In this document: positions 21,500 to 33,605 of the stretch, one piece after another | How positions within the stretch are numbered: the first letter of the stretch is position 1 | How the letters are laid out: every line of letters starts with the position of its first letter | Assembly (NCBI GenBank): GCA_964019135.1 | Contig: OZ025257.1 | Coordinates: 18,007,971-18,071,970, forward strand | DNA: 64,000 nt | From: Arenicola marina | Taxonomy: Eukaryota > Annelida > Polychaeta > Arenicolidae | Direction: 5' to 3' | Translations under genes and position numbers: made by a program | Notes under the pieces: model-generated | Told to the model about the DNA's origin: nothing | Seen by the model: only the letters and a program-made list of their open reading frames with translations | The model's database searches: none

Positions 21500-21770
21500 T
21501 TTTGAGCGTTGTTAAATGAAAACTGTGACAGTAGTAGTGTAATTTGAAAAAAAATCCTGTGACCTTGACCTTTGACCCACATTGCCCATCTACGAAATTA
21601 GCCTGACGATTGCCATTCCGCATCTTTTTGGAAATTTTGAAGTTGATATCTTTAGGCATTCGACAGATAATGCGTGACAAGACAGACAGACAGACAAACC
21701 GAACACACCGACATAAGACGAAAATCGTAGATTTCGTAGAACATATACCCGGGATTAGCTGTCGTCGGTA
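21500..21770. repeat. Dispersed repeat with DR1-type receptor site and hairpin end
   Basis: Order: A-rich stretch, TGACCTTGACCTTTGACCC (21560-21578), a ~100-bp spacer, (GACA)n, AAACCGAACAC and a small hairpin (acgaaaatc gta gatttcgt). The same order recurs at 40780-40980. On the minus strand the site reads as a DR1 (GGGTCA-A-AGGTCA) directly followed by another AGGTCA. Confidence 0.7.
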
Positions 21771-22400
21771 CTCCATGATGAACGGTCGTCACACTTCCCG
21801 ACTTGGAACAGCGCAATCACTGATGACGCGAATCACCGCAAGAACCACCAACTAGCGTACGTTGGTCGACCAAATAGTCCACCGCGCAACCAGCCATCAC
21901 AAGCAAGTCCAACACAACGAGAACATAACCATAGCGTACGTCTGTCTGTGTGTGTGTGTGTGTGTGATTAACACCAACATCAACATGGGATTGGCACCCC
22001 ATTGGGCAGCCTTTAGTTGATCTTCACGAAGAACCGTTGGCAGTCCTGTTGATGGATGTCCGCCGTTGATGTGCGGCGCTGCAGTGCTAGGATTACGAGT
22101 CCACGTACGCCACAAGTGGAGTGAGTGTACGTCGTAATCGCGTTCTTTCTCTCTCTGTCTCTCTCTCCCTCTCTCTATCTCCTTCTCTCTCCCTTTATCT
22201 ATCTACCTGTGACGTATCTTGCTGCACCCGCTGTTATAAGCACGCCTACCGGTGGGTGAGTGAGTGAGGGTGGCGACTACCCTAGGTTAACGCTCGCTGA
22301 GATATAGGGTTGTTGGCCAGTGCTCGACCGCCGCGGCCCCCTTGGTGTCACCACTTCATACTATATGGATCGCCGCGACACAAGTGATAAGAGCGGGGAG
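21771..22400. other. Intergenic DNA with GT and CT microsatellites
   Basis: A (GT)n run at 21945-21966 and a CT-rich tract at 22141-22205; no coding exon seen. Confidence 0.5.
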
Positions 22401-22419
22401 GGGGCGGGAGGTAGCTCTG

Positions 22420-22665
22420 TTGGTTGGTTATTTAGGACGCTTTAACCACTTTTGGTCATATCGCGTCAATGTGAGAGGGAAGGGAAGAGAAGGGAGAGTG
22501 GTGCCATGTCTCCGGGGGTAACCCCCTACTCTTTACGAAACATGGATCTTTATCCTGCAACCACACAGACATGGCCACAGCGGGGCTGGAACCATCGACC
22601 CACGCGCCGTTAGGCTCTCAGGTGACCAGAGCACTCAATGAAGACGCCGAAGAGTTGATTGGTAT
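22420..22665 (-). mobile_element. tRNA-derived SINE, near full length
   Basis: Read on the minus strand: a box-A-like head is partly lost, then GAGTGCTCTGG, a box B (GGTTCCAGCCC), a conserved body (GGCCATGTCTGTGTG, GGATAAAGATCC, AGAGTAGGGGGTTACCCC) and a tail ATATGACCAAAAGTGGTTAA running into AACCAACCAAC. Related copies lie at 15500, 43258, 54830, 62600 and 63890. I do not recognise a named family. Confidence 0.8.
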
Positions 22666-22839
22666 GGTTTGATGATCTGGACTATACACTCCCTATATCC
22701 ACACACCCCCTCACCACCTCTCAGCCGCTCCTATCATTATTCTGGTTCACCTGAATGAGGTTAGCAGTGAGGTGAAGAGGACAGGGAGCAGGGGGGAGGG
22801 GGGGGGGTGGGGGTAAAGGCTTAGTAGGTATAACAACCG

Positions 22840-22969
22840 GTGTCTTGCAACGCCCTGGCGGAGGCGGAGTGAACCATTGTCACCGCGACCGTGTAAACAC
22901 GCCCCGCCCCGCCACCATCTCTAGCTGTCTCTCCCCGCCAGCCGCCGTGTCCTGGCCGCGAGACCTACC
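22840..22969 (-). promoter_or_regulatory. CpG-rich segment with a donor: candidate 5' non-coding exon or promoter of the 2DBD-NR
   Basis: An isolated GC- and CpG-rich stretch in otherwise mixed DNA. On the minus strand it abuts a consensus donor (CAG|GTAGGT, exon end at 22969). The acceptor at 20151 requires an upstream exon, and this is the best candidate seen. The donor's exon would lie above 22969 and the CpG-rich stretch would then be early intron. Speculative. Confidence 0.25.
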
Positions 22970-23242
22970 TGTGTGACATGCAGGGGGTCAATACAGGGAG
23001 ACCGAGGCGTACGTACCACTGTCTTCGAATGGAGGCACGGCTAGGTAGCTTACACCGGTACACTACAGAACCGTTACCGTTAGATTACAGAACCTACGAG
23101 CCAGGTCTGCGAGAGAGTGCCCGACCCCCCAACCCCCAACCCCCCCTTCAACTCGGAAAGACATGAAACAAGCTTCGCTTCACTAGATATGGATTTTACT
23201 GCAGCAAACGATATGCTATTGTGTTTGTTAGCACAGGTAACA

Positions 23243-23850
23243 GGCCCTACACGCGGAGCCAGCAACGCAATACACGTCACACGGGCCCTACACGCGGAGC
23301 CAGCAACGCAATACACGTCACACGGCCCCTACACGCGGAGCCAGCAACGCAATACACGTCACACGGGCCCTACACGCGGAGCCAGCAACGCAATACACGT
23401 CACACGGGCCCTACACGCGGCGTCAGCAACGCAAGATACGTCACACGGGCCCTACACGCGGCGTCAGCAACGCAAGATACGTCACACGGGCCCTACACGC
23501 GGCGTCAGCAACGCAAGATACGTCACACGGGCCCTACACGCGGCGTCAGCAACGCAAGACACGTCACACGGGCCCTACATGCGGCGTCAGCAACGCAAGA
23601 CACGTCACACGGGCCCTACACGCGGCGTCAGCAACGCAAGACACGTCACACGGGCCCTACACGCGGAGCCAGCAACGCAATACACGTCACACGGGCCCTA
23701 CACGCGGCGTCAGCAACGCAAGACACGTCACACGGGCCCTACACGCGGCGTCAGCAACGCAAGACACGTCACACGGGCCCTACACGCGGCGTCAGCAACG
23801 CAAGACACGTCACACGGGCCGTATAAGCGGCGCCAGCAACGCAATACACC
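23243..23850. repeat. 41-bp minisatellite, about 15 units
   Basis: Unit CCCTACACGCGG(C/A)G(T/C)CAGCAACGCAA(G/T)A(C/T)ACGTCACACGGG. Two variants (GGAGCCAGCAACGCAATACA and GGCGTCAGCAACGCAAGACA) occur in blocks, with a single GGAGCC unit inside a GGCGTC block near 23660, a sign of unit-block exchange. A 41-bp period shifts frame each unit, yet no frame contains a stop, giving spurious 302- and 201-residue frames. Confidence 0.94.
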
Positions 23851-24129
23851 GATTGTAGGGATATATTGCGCATCCATTGTTCATGTGCAACCATTGTGCA
23901 TCCAATCCGGTGTCACAGGTGATGACATTCGGGCTTTAATTAACTGCATGCGAATGCTCATCATCGGCGTTCAAAAGTATATGATTAAAAGAAATTTTAG
24001 GATAAAGAAAAGTCTTTGTCACTAATTTAACCAGGAAGAACCGAAATGTTGGTGTTTAGGCCAGTGATGTGCATATGATGACGAATGGTAAAGATAAACC
24101 ACGAAACCTTTCCGAGACAACAAATGAGG

Positions 24130-24232
24130 TGGGATGAAATATGCGCCAGACGCAGGAACCCGGAAGCGAACCTACGACCTGTTGAACTGCATTTCAGCCT
24201 CATGACAAACTGAGCTATGGAGGCTTGATCTA
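24130..24232 (-). mobile_element. tRNA-like SINE head
   Basis: On the minus strand: GCCTCCATAGCTCAGTTTGT (box A), then CGTAGGTTCGCTTCC (box B) about 45 bp further on, then a body trailing to 24130. It fits RNA polymerase III promoter spacing but not a folded tRNA. It abuts the TTAA MITE. Confidence 0.65.
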
Positions 24233-24573
24233 TTAAAGCAATATATTCTGTAGTTTTTTGTATTACGAACATCTTCCCCATGTCAAATAATTAAATTTTG
24301 TCTTGAATTTAAATCCTGAAAGCCTGTGGGCTTGCGGATAGAAATAATTTGATAACCGGAGCAGAAGTTGGTGGCCGGCTTTATATCCCTGCGCGCCTGT
24401 CCGCTGTTCGGTATTTTGTGTGTGACCGCGGCTCGCTATCACGTCCGCGATATAAATAAACCGCGCAGTTTTATGTTGAAATTGTTTTTTTACAAACTCT
24501 CACAAATATAAAACACATATGCATCATAATTTTGAGATACTCTAAGATGGCGCATGTAAGTATATTGCTTTAA
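24233..24573. mobile_element. TTAA-flanked MITE, copy 2 (reverse orientation)
   Basis: TTAA at 24233-24236 and 24570-24573; inside, AGCAATATAT... and ...ATATTGCT. Reversed relative to copy 1, with the same internal landmarks (gccggccaccaacttctgct, ccgcggtc, atggcgcatg). About 333 bp. Confidence 0.9.
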
Positions 24574-24872
24574 CGAAACTTAAGTTTCTAAAGATATACA
24601 TACTGTTACTGTTACATACCAGCAAGGTAGGTCATAAAAGAAATCAACTCCTTGTTAACACATATGTTACGTTAGAAAGCTTATAAGTAGTCCATCAGGC
24701 CTCTCAAACCAGGTTACTGGGGCCAAACCGTTGTACAGTTTTCTTTGGGATGAAATGAATGTTGAGTTCGTTAAACCACTTTTATGTAGGGCCTACACGA
24801 AGTCTATATTGGGTCAAGAAACCTTCCAGGACGATGAGATGGGCTGGTCTGAAACATACCACAGATGCAGGT
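24574..24872. other. Unassigned DNA
   Basis: No recognisable feature between the MITE and the tRNA-like array. Confidence 0.5.
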
Positions 24873-26088
24873 GTCAGGGTTTGAGCCCCCGATATGTGGA
24901 TCTGCAGCTCAGATCGCTTACCAACTACGAGCCAGGGAGGTTCCTTGCCAGTTTTCGAAACCACGACATGTTGATCTGCAGCTCAGCTTGCTTACCACCT
25001 GAGCTAGGGAGGCTCCCTGTCAGGGTTCGAACGCAAGACATGTTGATCTGCAGCTCAGCTTGCTTGCCACCTGAGCTAGGAAGGCTCCCTGTCAGGGTTC
25101 GAACGCAAGTCCTGTTGATCTGTAGCTCAGCTTGCTTACCACCTGAGCTAGGAAGGCTCGCTGTCAAGGTTCGAAAGCAAGACATGTTGATCTGCAGCTC
25201 CGCTTGCTTACCACCTGAGCTAGGAACGCTCCCTGTCAGGGTTCGAACGCAAGACATGTTGATCTGTAGCAGCTTGCTTACCACCTGAGCTAGGGAGGCT
25301 CCCTGTCAGGGTTCGAACGCAAGACATGTTGATCTGTAGCTCATCTTGCTTACCACATGAGCTAGGAAGGCTCCCTGTCAGGGTTCGAACGCCAGACATG
25401 TTAATCTGTAGCAGCTTGCTTACCACCTGAGCTAGGAAGGCTCCCTGTCAGGGTTCGAACGCAAGACATGTTGATCTGTAGCAGCTTGCTTACCACCTGA
25501 GTTAGGAACGCTCCCTGTCAGGGTTCGAACGCAAGACATGTTGATCTGTAGCAGCTTGCTTACCACCTGAGCTAGGGAGGCTCCCTGTCAGGGTTCGAAC
25601 GCAAGACATGTTGATCTGTAGCTCATCTTGCTTACCACATGAGCTAGGAAGGCTCCCTGTCAGGGTTCGAACGCCAGACATGTTAATCTGTAGCAGCTTG
25701 CTTACCACCTGAGCTAGGAAGGCTCCCTGTCAGGGTTCGAACGCAAGACATGTTGATCTGTAGCAGCTTGCTTACCACCTGAGCTAGGAACGCTCCCTGT
25801 CAGGGTTCGAACGCAAGACATGTTGATCTGTAGCTCAGCTTGCTTACCACATGAGCTAGGAAGGCTCCCTGTCAGGGTTCGAACGCAAGACATTTTGATC
25901 TCTAGCAGCTTGCTTACCACCTGAGCTAGGAAGGCTCCCTGTCAGGGTTCGAACGCAAGCCATGTTGATCTGTAGCTGAGCTTCCTTACCACCTGAGCCA
26001 GGGAGGCTCTCTGCCAGGGTTCGAACCCACGATCTGTTGATCTGTAGCTCCACCTGCTTACCGACGAGCTAGGAAGGCTCACCGGCGA
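24873..26088 (-). repeat. Tandem array of tRNA-like units, 69/72 bp, about 17 copies
   Basis: On the minus strand each unit reads TCCTAGCTCAGGTGGTAAGC (box A like), a middle with GAGCTACAGATCAACATGTC, then GCGTTCGAACCCTGACAG (box B like) and GGGAGCC. The unit is one tRNA length with no spacer. Units are 72 bp, or 69 bp when a CTC is missing. A block of four units is repeated almost exactly (25220-25500 and 25502-25780). The TpsiC stem does not pair well, so these are not functional tRNAs. Related single copies lie near 44700 and 63835, so the array is an amplified SINE head. Confidence 0.85.
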
Positions 26089-27030
26089 GTGCGCGACGGG
26101 GTAGAGTAGACCCCATGTATAGAAGTCAATAACCAAAAACGTTATTCGCTCCAACTCGATGCACGGATAGACTGATGTTTTAGGCTCCCTCTGTGCACAC
26201 ACGAGCGACATCGAGCGAACGAACCCTGGGACAATGAGACGCGATGGCGTCTGAGTAGATAGCGTTCTTGGGCTTTTGTCGAGTGTGCTCTGCTAAACAA
26301 GCTCATGGCCGCGGTCGGTGTTTCGTTCGATCCCCACGTGCGCAAATGTTTGCGCAGGATAAATCTTGGCGAAGAACATGGGGTTATTCCCGGATCTACG
26401 GGTTATCTCTATCTTGACCAGTCTTTGTCGTGATATATGAAGTATATATATAGGTTAAGGGTTGTAAATACCCACCGACCACCCAATGAATGATCCAAGG
26501 TGGGGGTTTGTTGGTCCGGGGTACACACTGGGGTAACATTACATACGGTCGCCATTATGTTATATTAATCAAATATAATGTTTGTAAAGTTATTTCACTC
26601 ACCTTAGGTCGGTTTTTAAAATTAAAATAGTAAATAATAAATGGATTGTTTACCATTTCAGTATAATGTCGACATGTTGAACCTGTCCGTCACGATACAC
26701 TTGGTCGCCGCAGATATATCTGCACTCCTCTACTCATTAAAAAGCAATAACCATGCCGAAGGATGAATTGGAATCTGGACATAATATAAGGACAAGGCCG
26801 TATATGGGATCAGAACACGCAGAACACAGTCGATGTATACATGCATGCTAAAAATGTCAAGGTGACATAGCCGGCGGTCCGTAAGGTAACCCAGTCGCCT
26901 GACTTCACTCAAAGGAAAAACAACATCAATGGATTCAAGCAGGTAAAACGACAAGACGATAAGGCGACGATAAAGCGATGACAAGAGCATGGAAACAGCG
27001 GTCAACGACCCTACAGAGCCGGGCGACCCG
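26089..27030. other. Intergenic DNA, no gene recognised
   Basis: No conserved exon, RNA or named repeat seen; a short TA run lies near 26445. Confidence 0.5.
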
Positions 27031-27037
27031 TTTTTCT

Positions 27038-27107
27038 AGCCTGAAAATCAGACGTTAATGTCGTGAGACAGTCTGAGGGGTCGAAATTAACGTCTGATTT
27101 TCAGGCT
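27038..27107. repeat. Perfect 22-bp inverted repeat with 26-nt loop
   Basis: The left arm 27038-27059 (AGCCTGAAAATCAGACG...) and right arm 27086-27107 are perfect reverse complements. Just outside both arms lies ACCCGTTT (near 27027 and 27108), resembling a target-site duplication. This is probably a tiny foldback element or the solo terminus of a DNA transposon. Confidence 0.85.
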
Positions 27108-27119
27108 ACCCGTTTGTCA

Positions 27120-28145
27120 GAGGTAATGAGGTCACGGGCGTCCATCGCACCCCCACTCCCCCAGACCCACCTCCTATGCCCCTCCCTCCCTACCTCCCCC
27201 CACCCACCTACCCACATAGTGGATGTGGACCTGGTGCAATTGGAACACTCCTATCAACCACGATGGTAGGATACCACGTGGATGTTTTTAAAGACGAAAA
27301 TCTTCGATTTTTGTCGTTTGTATGTCGGTTGGTTTCTCTATGTAACGTAACGCGACAACTATGGAACGCCTTCGACTTTCGACTTCCACATCCACCAGTC
27401 GATTTCGATTGACAATCGCTAGGCTAGGTTCGTAGATGGGTGAAGCAGGCCAAAGGTCAACGTCACACGATTAATTCGCTTAACCATTGACAGGACAGGA
27501 CGAAAAATCGAGAACATCTCTATAGCTGTCACAGTTTTCTTTTCATCACGCTGACAAATGTATGACATATTGGGCACATATGTAGCTTATGTGCATGTAT
27601 GCCGTACGCCGAATTTTGCAAATCGCCCGAATAATTTTTCTGCAAAATTCACCATTGAATCCTACGGGGGCATTTATTGCGGGAAAACTCCATTTCAGAC
27701 AAATAAAACATTGCACATAACATAACTACTACTTAAAAAACGAGCAGGAGTGCATTCGCCAAAATAAATCTATTTGGGGAATGCACGACAGCGATTTTTT
27801 TGTACCTCATATTTTTTTTTAAATCCCCACAAGGGTCAAGTCGTCCCGTCTAACTTCGATGAAAACAACTTCCCCTGAGAAGCAGTATTAGTGAATCACC
27901 GCTTTTACTATTACTATTCTACTATATATATGGCACCTTTAGTAGGAATGGCATGCCCAATGTCATACGGTCCCCCGTTCTGAAAAGCTAAATCGGCTCA
28001 GCTCAGCTCGGCTCGATTGATTGATTGCACCGTCCCACTTAGCGGAGTCAATATTAACAACTGTTCATTATCAAGACAATGCACAGTTTTTCTGTTCCTT
28101 ATTTCAATAGCCTTTATTTAAATAAAGAACATTTACGTTAATAAA
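27120..28145. other. Intergenic DNA, no gene recognised
   Basis: Pyrimidine-rich stretch at 27145-27215, otherwise AT-rich. A short tandem 'gctcagctcggctcgattga' run lies at 27997-28020. No coding exon seen. Confidence 0.5.
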
Positions 28146-28148
28146 CAA

Positions 28149-29284
28149 GTCTGAAGTCGATAGCTGTAAGGGTTTGTCGGTGATACCACATGGAAGTCTG
28201 AAGTCGATAGCTGTAATGGTTTGTCATTGAGACCACATTGAAGTCTGAAGTCGATAGCTGTAAGAGTGTGTCATTGAGACCACATGGAAGTCTGAAGTAG
28301 ATAGCTGTAATGGTTTGTCAGTGATACCACATGGAAGTCTGAAGTCGATAGCTGTAAGGGTTTGTCATTGAGACCACATGGCAGTCTGAAGTCGATAGTT
28401 GTAAGGGTTTGTCAGTGATACCACATGAAAGTCTGAAGTCGATAGCTGTAAGGGTTTGTCAGTGAGACCACATGGAAGTCTGAATTCGATAGCTGTAAGG
28501 GTTTGTCAGTGATATCACATGGAAGTCTGAAGTCGATAGCTGTAAGGGTTTGTCATTGAGACCACATGGAAGTCTAAAGTCGATAGCTGTACGGTTTTGT
28601 CAGTGAGACCACATTGAAGTCTGAAGTCGATAGCTGTAAGAGTGTGTCATTGAGACCACATGGAAGTGTGAAGTCGATAGCTGTGAGGGTTTGTCAGTGA
28701 TACCACGTGGAAGTCTAAAGTCGATAGCTGTAAGGGTGTGTCAGTGAGACCACATGGAAGTGTGAAGTCGATAGCTGTAAGGGTTTGTCAGTGAGACCAC
28801 ATGGAAGTCTGAATTCGAAAGCTGTACGGGTTTGTCAGTGATACCACATGGAAATCTGAAGTCGTAGCTGTAAGGGTTTGTCAGTGAGACCACATGGAAG
28901 TGTGAAGTCGATAGCTGTAAGGGTTTGTCAGTGATACCACATGAAAGTCTAAAGTCGATAGCTGTAAGGGTGTGTCAGTGAGACCACATGGAAGTCTAAA
29001 GTAGATAGCTGTAAGGGTTTGTCAGTGATACCACACGGAAATCTAAAGTCGATAGCTGTAAGGGTTTGTCAGTGAGACCACATGGAAGTCTAAAGTCGAT
29101 AGCTGTAAGGGTGTGTCAGTGAGACCACATGAAAGTCTAAAGTCGATAGCTGTAAGGGTTTGTCAGTGATACCACATGAAAGTCTAAAGTCGATAGCTGT
29201 AAGGGTTTGTCAGTGATACCACATGGAAGTGTGAAGTCGATAGCTGTTAGGGTTTGTCAGTGATACCACATGGAAGTCGATAGC
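28149..29284. repeat. 47-bp tandem repeat, about 24 units
   Basis: Unit GAAGTCTGAAGTCGATAGCT followed by GTAAGGGTTTGTCAGTGATACCACATG. Units alternate among a few variants (TCTGAAG, TCTAAAG or GTGTGAAG; GATACC or GAGACC), indicating multi-unit duplication. There is no long open frame. Confidence 0.95.
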
Positions 29285-32200
29285 CGATTTACCCAATTTA
29301 CCGATTTACCCAATATTTTGCACATTGGTCTATTACGCAAGTTAATGATGTAACCGAGAAGTCACATGACGTCAGCGACGGTTAATATAGTGAAACATAA
29401 AGCTTCTAAATATGTTTGCTTACCTTTCGTGATGGTATAGCTATAACAGGTAATAGACGAGCAATAGCTAAAGTAAGATTTGTGACGCCATGACGTGATA
29501 AACGACAACCGTTACGTCAAAGTCGTAAAACGGTACTCAAAAGAGTTCACATCCTCAACCCAGACGATGGCTCGCAAGGCAGTAGAAGCACTAGTGCTGC
29601 AGTTATGACTGGACAAAATCACTTACAATGGCGATACTTCGTCGTTACGGACACTCCCGGTGCTTTTTAAAAAGTTTTGCTCCCCCGCTTGGAGTCATTA
29701 CATTTATTTATTTTAACCCCCGCCCCCCTCCCCACACACATATATATATTTACTACACTCGGGCCTACCCGGCCTGTATGACATGCGGGGTGGTGTTGAC
29801 TCATTTTGCCGTCTCCCCCAGCCAAGATATCCACGAATGACGAAGTCGTCTAGTCCGTATCTCCGAAATGATAGTTTTGCTTGACCCTATATTCAGACAG
29901 ACAGTCAGTGCAGCCTGCCCTTGCGTACCTAAGGATTACTTTTTTTAAATGGTCGAAAACCCGCCCGCGAAGCTTGATCGAACGTTCATTATCATACCGT
30001 ACATTCAATGCATAATATTGACATATATATGTATAGAGTATGTGTGTGTGTAGAATTACGTCAGTCTCTTGAACTAGAATAGAGGTTGATACGGCCGATG
30101 TTGTTTCTGGGGTTTTCCCCCTCTCTAGGAGGCAGTACGCGGACGGCCAACTGTGGTATTCTCAGGTTGTGGATGACGTAACACAAAGTCAGCGAGCCAA
30201 GAGTGGACGTGGAGCGACTGGCATATTGGTGACGTGTTACGTTCCGGTCCAAATGGCTCGTTAGATGGAAGCACAATTCATCAGCAACCTACGACAAAGT
30301 TCACTAGATGGCGGTACTATAGGCGTGTCGTGCTGGCCAGTACCGTTTGCCATAATTGGGCGACGGCAACGACCATCTCGTGGTAGCTAGCCATCAGCTA
30401 TGTTCAGAACATGCTAGATAATATCAGATAATATTTCAATTTGGTGCCCACAGGGTGACCCCAGCAAACGCCATAGCATACCGGTGCTGTGCGGTGAAGA
30501 CGTCGCCCATGAGTACACAAATAGGCCTTAATGGCAAGCGTGGCGTCCCCCCTCCCCCGTAGTCGCAAGTTTGTCTGGATCCACGCCTGAATAGCACTTA
30601 AATAGATGCCCCCCCCCCCTTTCGTCAATTTCTGGATCCGCCATTGGCTCTTTATTTGCATTGGGCAATTTGGATCTTTCTAAATAAAAACCTAGAAATG
30701 ACCCAATACACTATTCATAGTTTAGGTTATTCTTTAATCACACAAAGCAATTGCCAAATGATAGTAGTGTATTAATACTAAACGATTTTATAGTAGTTTA
30801 AAATGTTTTACACATTACATTTAAGCGTCTACATAGCTATAACACTTGATCCTCCATTTGAGTAACACAGTTCAGATTAACAAGATTAAGGATCAACTAT
30901 CGCTTTAATCCCGATTAGAGAAACCGACAGAGGATAGGATATCGCGCGAAATGAGACAATACGTCACGTGACACAAAACCAATATTGTGTGTGTCGCAAC
31001 GGCAAATATCGCCTCCTGAAAAAATGTTCGTGTGACTACAGGTGCCATCTGTACCATGTAAAATCGAAATCAGTATCACAACGTTAAATTTGCATTCATA
31101 AGTGTCTCCAAGCGTGTTACAACATATAACCCGGTACTAAGTATCCGCTTGCATTCAGGGCGAGAGCTAGAGACTGGTGGCGCCATAGCGTGGCGTACGC
31201 GATTAATGCATTACGCCATCTAGCCCCACTTTTACGATGTGAGATCATCCTGGAAACAAAGACAATCCTCAAAATCGTTGACATGATTGGTTGATTTCCT
31301 TCGCCTTTCCAAAGCTGAAACAATGATTGGCTGGATATTGCGAACGGATGGGGTGATCTCCTATGTCTTTCCACTAATCCATCTCAGTAAAGTGTGTTTT
31401 TGTGCGAATATCATCTAATCCCATATTGAGAGATTAAGTGATCTTTGATAGTAAAAGTGGGGTGAATGCATGGGAATTTTTTTTTATAGACACTGCTTGC
31501 TCGGCTTGATTTATTATGACCGTGGGAGGCCGTGATAGGGCCATTGCCGAGGTGGCATCTGATTAAATAACTTAAAATGCCATCAACAACATTAAATCAA
31601 TGTTTACAGGGGCCCGGTGCGGGTATTCGTTTTACAAGAACAAGTCTACAAGCATTTTCTTGTGTTGCAATCAATAAAGAACACTGAAATCTACACTAAA
31701 GTAGCATACTACCTTACCGACGATGGAATGCCTTTCTTACCAGAAAAATCAAGCAGTCTGAGGTGTGACGTTGTAAAAATCATTGGTGGACACCCGCGGT
31801 CATTTTCACCCCTCCCTCACACCTGGTCGCAAAGGGGGTACTTAATATATTGCTGGGTTGGGGGGGGGGGCGGGCGCCGCAAAGCCCCCCTTTTCACCTC
31901 TACAATCCGCTCGGTAGGGGCATTTTACCGTCAAAATCCGCTCAGAAGGGGTAATTCTTTTCGTAGACCTGATCAATGTCGCACATTTTCAGAGAGCCCG
32001 CCCCCCGCCCCCCGGTCGCAAGTTTTAAAATATCCGCTTTATTATAGGGGTATCTTTTTCATCCCAAGTGTCCGCTCCCTCAGGCATGTCAAGGGGCACA
32101 AGCGGAACCCTCCCACAGCTTTTTATATGAGTTCCCTCCCCCCCCCCTCCCCCCTCCTCCCTCCCTGTTTTAGATAGTGTAATTTAAATATTAAGGTATC

Positions 32201-33250
32201 TGCCTGACAAAAATATGGAGTAATATCATTAGATACATTTATCACAAACTTTTTACTATTCGTTATGCGAAGTAAAGGATGCTCTGACTTCTGTTATGCA
32301 TATATAAGGAAACTCCGAATATGACGCAACGAAGGTTGTCAGATTTCATAACACATGTCAGATACTTTTTTGTCTTTCAAACAAAACCGCTCCATAGAAT
32401 TTTCTACAACTTGAGAGTTATTCAGAAATATATATTCAAACATGGAAACTAAAAAAAAAAGTATAGGTGACCGACTTCTTTAAAAAGTTATTGCAGGCTG
32501 TATACACCCACCCCCTAAAAGCAGGTAGATTATTTGTGCATTGTGGCTAAACCATGTCAACTCGATCCTTTGTGTCGTATTCGTTATAACCCTAAAACTG
32601 GTTAAGCCTTCAGTGCCATAAATCTTCTTATAGTGTTATTATACAGAATAATAGGTGTTGGTATGCATTCGGAACAATGATAATACATTTTTTGCTTATA
32701 TGTTGAGATATTGGTTCATATTTCATCCATTTTAAGGCCTGCGTGATCATGATGATAGGGGGTACCATTTCATACCCATAGTTAAAATTAAGAGTCGGTG
32801 ACCCTGTCTTTTGTTTGTTTAAATCAACTAAAGAGATATTATACTAACCGTATGCCTAGTTTAAGCCAATTCTATCGATGGCTACATTTCGGCCCATGAC
32901 TAGCCCTTGCCTTTAAGCTGATCAGATAGTATCCATACTTGGTAAATACAAGGGTCCATACCTCATTGTCACGTTCGCTATCAGCAGTGGTAATATTTCG
33001 GACTATGTCCCCATTTGTTATTGAAGTGTTTCCATCCGTAGCTGCGGTAATGTTTTCAAAGCACAACGCTCACAATAAACGCTTTGCGAGGACTTTCTAC
33101 TGTGACCCACAGGAATTTTGAGCCTCGCAGCTAAAGACGCTGAGATTGAACGGTAGATGCCACGGTCGTCCGGCAGGAAAAAGACGTTACCAGCCTCCAC
33201 AATCAACCACAACAGACAAAACTCTCCAGATAAGATCTGTCCACCCAAGA
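29285..33250. other. Intergenic DNA, mostly unassigned
   Basis: Contains TA and GT microsatellites (29740-29750, 30020-30052), several C/G tracts (30609-30619, 31861-31872, 32130-32150) and old repeat debris at 30430-30660 and 31795-32090. No convincing coding exon or RNA gene on either strand. Confidence 0.45.
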
Positions 33251-33251
33251 A

Positions 33252-33595
33252 ACCACAACTCCACCAGACAACTCCACCCGACAACCCCTCCAGAAAACTC
33301 CATCCGACAACCCCTCCAGAAAACTCCACCCGACAACCCCTCCAGAAAACTCCACCCGACAACGCCTATAGACAACTCGACCCAACAACGCCTCCAGACA
33401 ACTCCACCCGACAACCCCTCCAGACAATTCCTCCAGACACCTCCTCCATGAGACAACCCATCCAGACAACTCCACCCGACAATTCCTCTAGACAACTCCA
33501 CCCGTCCACCCCTACAGACAACTCCACCCGTCAACCCCTAAAGATAACTCCATCAGACAACTCCACCCGTCAACCCCTTACCAACCTCAACAGAC
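33252..33595. repeat. Variable ~24-27-bp CA-rich repeat
   Basis: Degenerate copies of ACAACTCCACCCGACAACCC plus CTCCAGA. It is older and less uniform than the array that follows, to which it is related through a CAACxCC..CCAGACA core. Confidence 0.85.
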
Positions 33596-33605
33596 AAACT
33601 ATGCA

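Noticed and set aside
23117-24025. 302-residue frame (ASNAIHVTRALHA repeats)
   Set aside because: Produced by the 41-bp array; no conserved domain, and the non-repeat ends match nothing.
24873-26088. Cluster of genuine tRNA genes
   Set aside because: Box A and B are present, but the TpsiC stem and anticodon stem do not pair consistently and units lack spacers and terminators.
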